In this document: positions 5,049-5,906 of the stretch, piece by piece
How the letters are laid out: the number at the start of each line of letters is the position of its first letter
Numbering within the stretch: the first letter of the stretch is position 1
Assembly (NCBI GenBank): GCA_008297795.1
Contig: VBQP01000055.1
Span: 1-5,906, forward strand
Direction of reading: 5' to 3'
Length of the DNA: 5,906 bases
Source of the DNA: Thermoplasmata archaeon
GTDB lineage: Archaea > Thermoplasmatota > E2 > UBA202 > DSCA01
Notes under the pieces: generated by a model
What the model was told of the DNA's origin: nothing
Seen by the model: only the letters and a program-made list of their open reading frames with translations
The model's database searches: none
Position numbers and translations under genes: made by a program

Positions 5049-5713
5049 CCCTCCTCCTCTTCTTTAATCCTTTCCATGCGGTCTTTTACCTCCTGGCATA
5101 TTTCCTCTATGTCTCTGCATACATCTGTGTAAGATTCTATTTTCATAAACTGCTGGTATGCATCAAAAGCCTTGGAGCGGTTTGCTTTCCTGTTTTCCTT
5201 AAATGAAAGTTGATAATAGGCATCGCCCAGTGCTTTCTGGAGTAAGAAATATTTTATCGGATACTCTTCAGCAGTCCTTATCTTCAATGCCTCCTCATAA
5301 GCCCTTATTGCCTTCAATATATCATTTTTATCGTTCGTAAAATATGCCACGTTCGTAAAATATGCCAGCTTTACATATGCTGTCCCAAGATTATTCTGAG
5401 TTGTTGCATATCCTTCAGGATACTCTTCAGCAGTCCTTATCTTCAATGCCTCCTCATAAGCCCTTATTGCCTTCAATATATCATTTTTATCGTTCGTAAA
5501 ATATGCCATATCATTTTTATCGTTCGTAAAATATGCCAGCTTTACATATGCCAGCCCTATGTTATTGTGGACAAGAGCATATGACTTCGGATATTTATCC
5601 GGGGTGCTGACTTTCAACGCTCTTCTGTAGTAATGAAGTGCCTCCAGAAGTTCATTCTTTATTTCATTAGCCTCCTCCAGTGAATAAATATCGGCAATCT
5701 CTTTTTCAATCAT
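5045..5713 (-). CDS. Small soluble TPR protein, first gene of the TPR operon
   Basis: Function unknown. The 222-residue product has no signal peptide or membrane segment. Residues 1-42 hold a partial TPR ending in YYRRALKVSTPDKYP. Two full units follow, with A helices SYALVHNNIGLAYVKLA and GYATTQNNLGTAYVKLA and nearly identical B helices (AIRAYEEALKI). A third, more diverged unit spans about 153-195, and a charged, probably coiled-coil tail (198-222) ends in KEEEEG. The loop between A and B helices is enlarged in both full units by tandem duplication of AYFTN(DKND). Repeats match those of the downstream membrane TPR protein, so the two probably arose from one another and may bind each other or a shared partner. 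The stop overlaps the next start by ATGA, implying coupled translation. ATG 5713 is the first start after an in-frame stop at 5750-5752 and has no close Shine-Dalgarno site, so the message is probably short-leadered. Confidence 0.87.
   Translation of the reverse strand: MIEKEIADIYSLEEANEIKNELLEALHYYRRALKVSTPDKYPKSYALVHNNIGLAYVKLAYFTNDKNDMAYFTNDKNDILKAIRAYEEALKIRTAEEYPEGYATTQNNLGTAYVKLAYFTNVAYFTNDKNDILKAIRAYEEALKIRTAEEYPIKYFLLQKALGDAYYQLSFKENRKANRSKAFDAYQQFMKIESYTDVCRDIEEICQEVKDRMERIKEEEEG
5049..5062 (-). promoter_or_regulatory. Strong Shine-Dalgarno site before the large TPR gene
   Basis: On the minus strand the bases just before the ATG read GAAGAGGAGGAGGG. Two overlapping AGGAGG cores complement the archaeal 16S rRNA 3' end; the upstream core has a spacing of four bases. 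The site lies inside the end of the 222-aa gene, where it also encodes that protein's Glu-rich tail. It fixes the start at 5048 and supports re-initiation after the ATGA overlap. Confidence 0.8.
5259..5349 (-). repeat. 91-bp perfect direct repeat, copy 1
   Basis: Identical base for base to 5418-5508, offset 159 bp. It encodes the loop end, B helix and linker of the second full TPR unit (AYFTNDKNDILKAIRAYEEAL and on to EEYP). The offset is 53 codons, the 47-residue period plus six residues from an 18-bp duplication. Perfect identity including synonymous sites points to a recent duplication or gene conversion. Confidence 0.93.
5332..5367 (-). repeat. 18-bp tandem duplication in a TPR loop
   Basis: Two perfect adjacent copies of CGTTCGTAAAATATGCCA, at 5332-5349 and 5350-5367. 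On the coding strand they give AYFTNVAYFTN in the second full unit, lengthening the loop by six residues without changing frame. Confidence 0.92.
5418..5508 (-). repeat. 91-bp perfect direct repeat, copy 2
   Basis: Partner of 5259-5349, encoding the same loop end, B helix and linker in the first full TPR unit. Identity stops abruptly at both ends (5417 and 5509), the second boundary falling at a tandem duplication junction. Confidence 0.93.
5478..5537 (-). repeat. 30-bp tandem duplication in a TPR loop
   Basis: Two perfect adjacent 30-bp copies, at 5478-5507 and 5508-5537, encode AYFTNDKNDMAYFTNDKND in the first full unit, adding ten residues to the same loop that carries the 18-bp duplication in the next unit. 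Both duplications contain CGTTCGTAAAATATGCC and keep the reading frame. Confidence 0.92.
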
Positions 5714-5744
5714 ATTAATTCTATGGTTAACAGTCTGCCTTCCT

Positions 5745-5780
5745 TTGTTTTAATAACTGTATCTTCTTTAAAAAATTTTT
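5745..5780 (-). promoter_or_regulatory. Putative promoter of the TPR operon
   Basis: The minus strand shows two TATA-like stretches: TTTTTTAAAG near 5767-5776, and TTATTAAAA near 5748-5756. By the 25-base rule they would start transcripts near 5746 or 5726, giving leaders of roughly 30 or 12 bases before ATG 5713. I cannot choose between them. A GGAAGG near 5739-5745 is too far upstream to serve as the ribosome site. Confidence 0.35.
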
Positions 5781-5784
5781 CTGC

Positions 5785-5805
5785 ATTTTAAATAAAAATA
5801 TTTTT
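5785..5805 (+). promoter_or_regulatory. Putative TATA box of the downstream acetyltransferase gene
   Basis: A 21-base AT-only stretch contains AAATAAAAATATTTTT, centred about 28 bases before ATG 5827. This fits a leaderless or nearly leaderless archaeal transcript; no Shine-Dalgarno site is present. It shares the 113-base divergent intergenic region with the TPR operon promoter. Confidence 0.5.
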
Positions 5806-5826
5806 AGGCATGCGCCCTTTATCCTC

Positions 5827-5906
5827 ATGCTGATAAGAAAAGCTTCCCTGGAAGATGCTGAAAGAATAGCGAAAAACAACATCAATCTTGCATTGGAATC
5901 AGAAAA
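5827..5906 (+). CDS. N-terminal fragment of a probable GNAT-family acetyltransferase
   Basis: Cut by the window end; 26 codons are visible. The start MLIRKASLEDAERIAKNN resembles the first strand and helix of GCN5-related N-acetyltransferases (typically M.IR.A...DA..IA..N), and the following INLALESE matches a subgroup with an N..LA.E.E motif. The acetyl-CoA-binding motif would lie beyond the window, so family membership rests on the N-terminus alone and the substrate cannot be guessed. It is divergent from the TPR operon. Confidence 0.6.
   Translation, partial: MLIRKASLEDAERIAKNNINLALESE

Noticed and set aside
5045..5713. The small TPR gene as a frameshifted or broken piece of the large one
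   Set aside because: It has its own start, an intact frame, a distinct charged C-terminal tail and an ATGA overlap with the next gene. All internal duplications are multiples of three.

Overview
The window looks like archaeal chromosome. The support is indirect. Two type I glutamine synthetases of the kind found in archaea lie in tandem. AT-rich TATA-like boxes sit about 25 bases before start codons that have little or no 5' leader, and the only strong Shine-Dalgarno site is inside an operon. The base composition is moderately AT-rich. A euryarchaeal lineage, perhaps related to Thermoplasmatota, is my guess and cannot be proved from this sequence.

Layout. Positions 61-2878 (+) carry two glutamine synthetase genes separated by 34 bases. 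The first keeps every catalytic residue I could place and has the compact GSI-alpha shape with the feedback-inhibition Arg. The second also keeps the catalytic residues. It differs by a 25-residue insertion at the place where GSI-beta enzymes carry one, a Thr in place of the feedback Arg, an Asp at a position normally held by an ATP-site Arg, and a near-match to the adenylylation-site signature. It seems to have its own promoter in the gap. The pair is best read as one ordinary ammonium-assimilating GS plus a diverged GS with different regulation or a specialised role.

Positions 2907-5713 (-) hold a convergent two-gene operon of tetratricopeptide repeat (TPR) proteins. The promoter-proximal gene (222 aa) is a small soluble TPR protein. 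Its stop overlaps the start of the second gene (713 aa) in an ATGA, with a strong Shine-Dalgarno site. The second product has one N-terminal membrane helix and then about a dozen repeats of a 47-residue TPR variant, probably facing the cytoplasm. Both genes show repeat expansion. The large gene has three 60-bp blocks at an exact 141-bp period, identical apart from one base, alternating with strongly diverged blocks. The small gene has a perfect 91-bp direct repeat with in-frame 18-bp and 30-bp tandem duplications in one inter-helix loop.

Positions 5714-5826 are a divergent promoter region. At 5827 (+) begins a gene cut by the window end whose 26 visible residues resemble the N-terminus of a GNAT acetyltransferase.

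I see no mobile element, CRISPR array, tRNA or rRNA. The least explained part is the TPR pair: it has no enzymatic domain and no recognisable partner here, and its repeats appear to be actively evolving.
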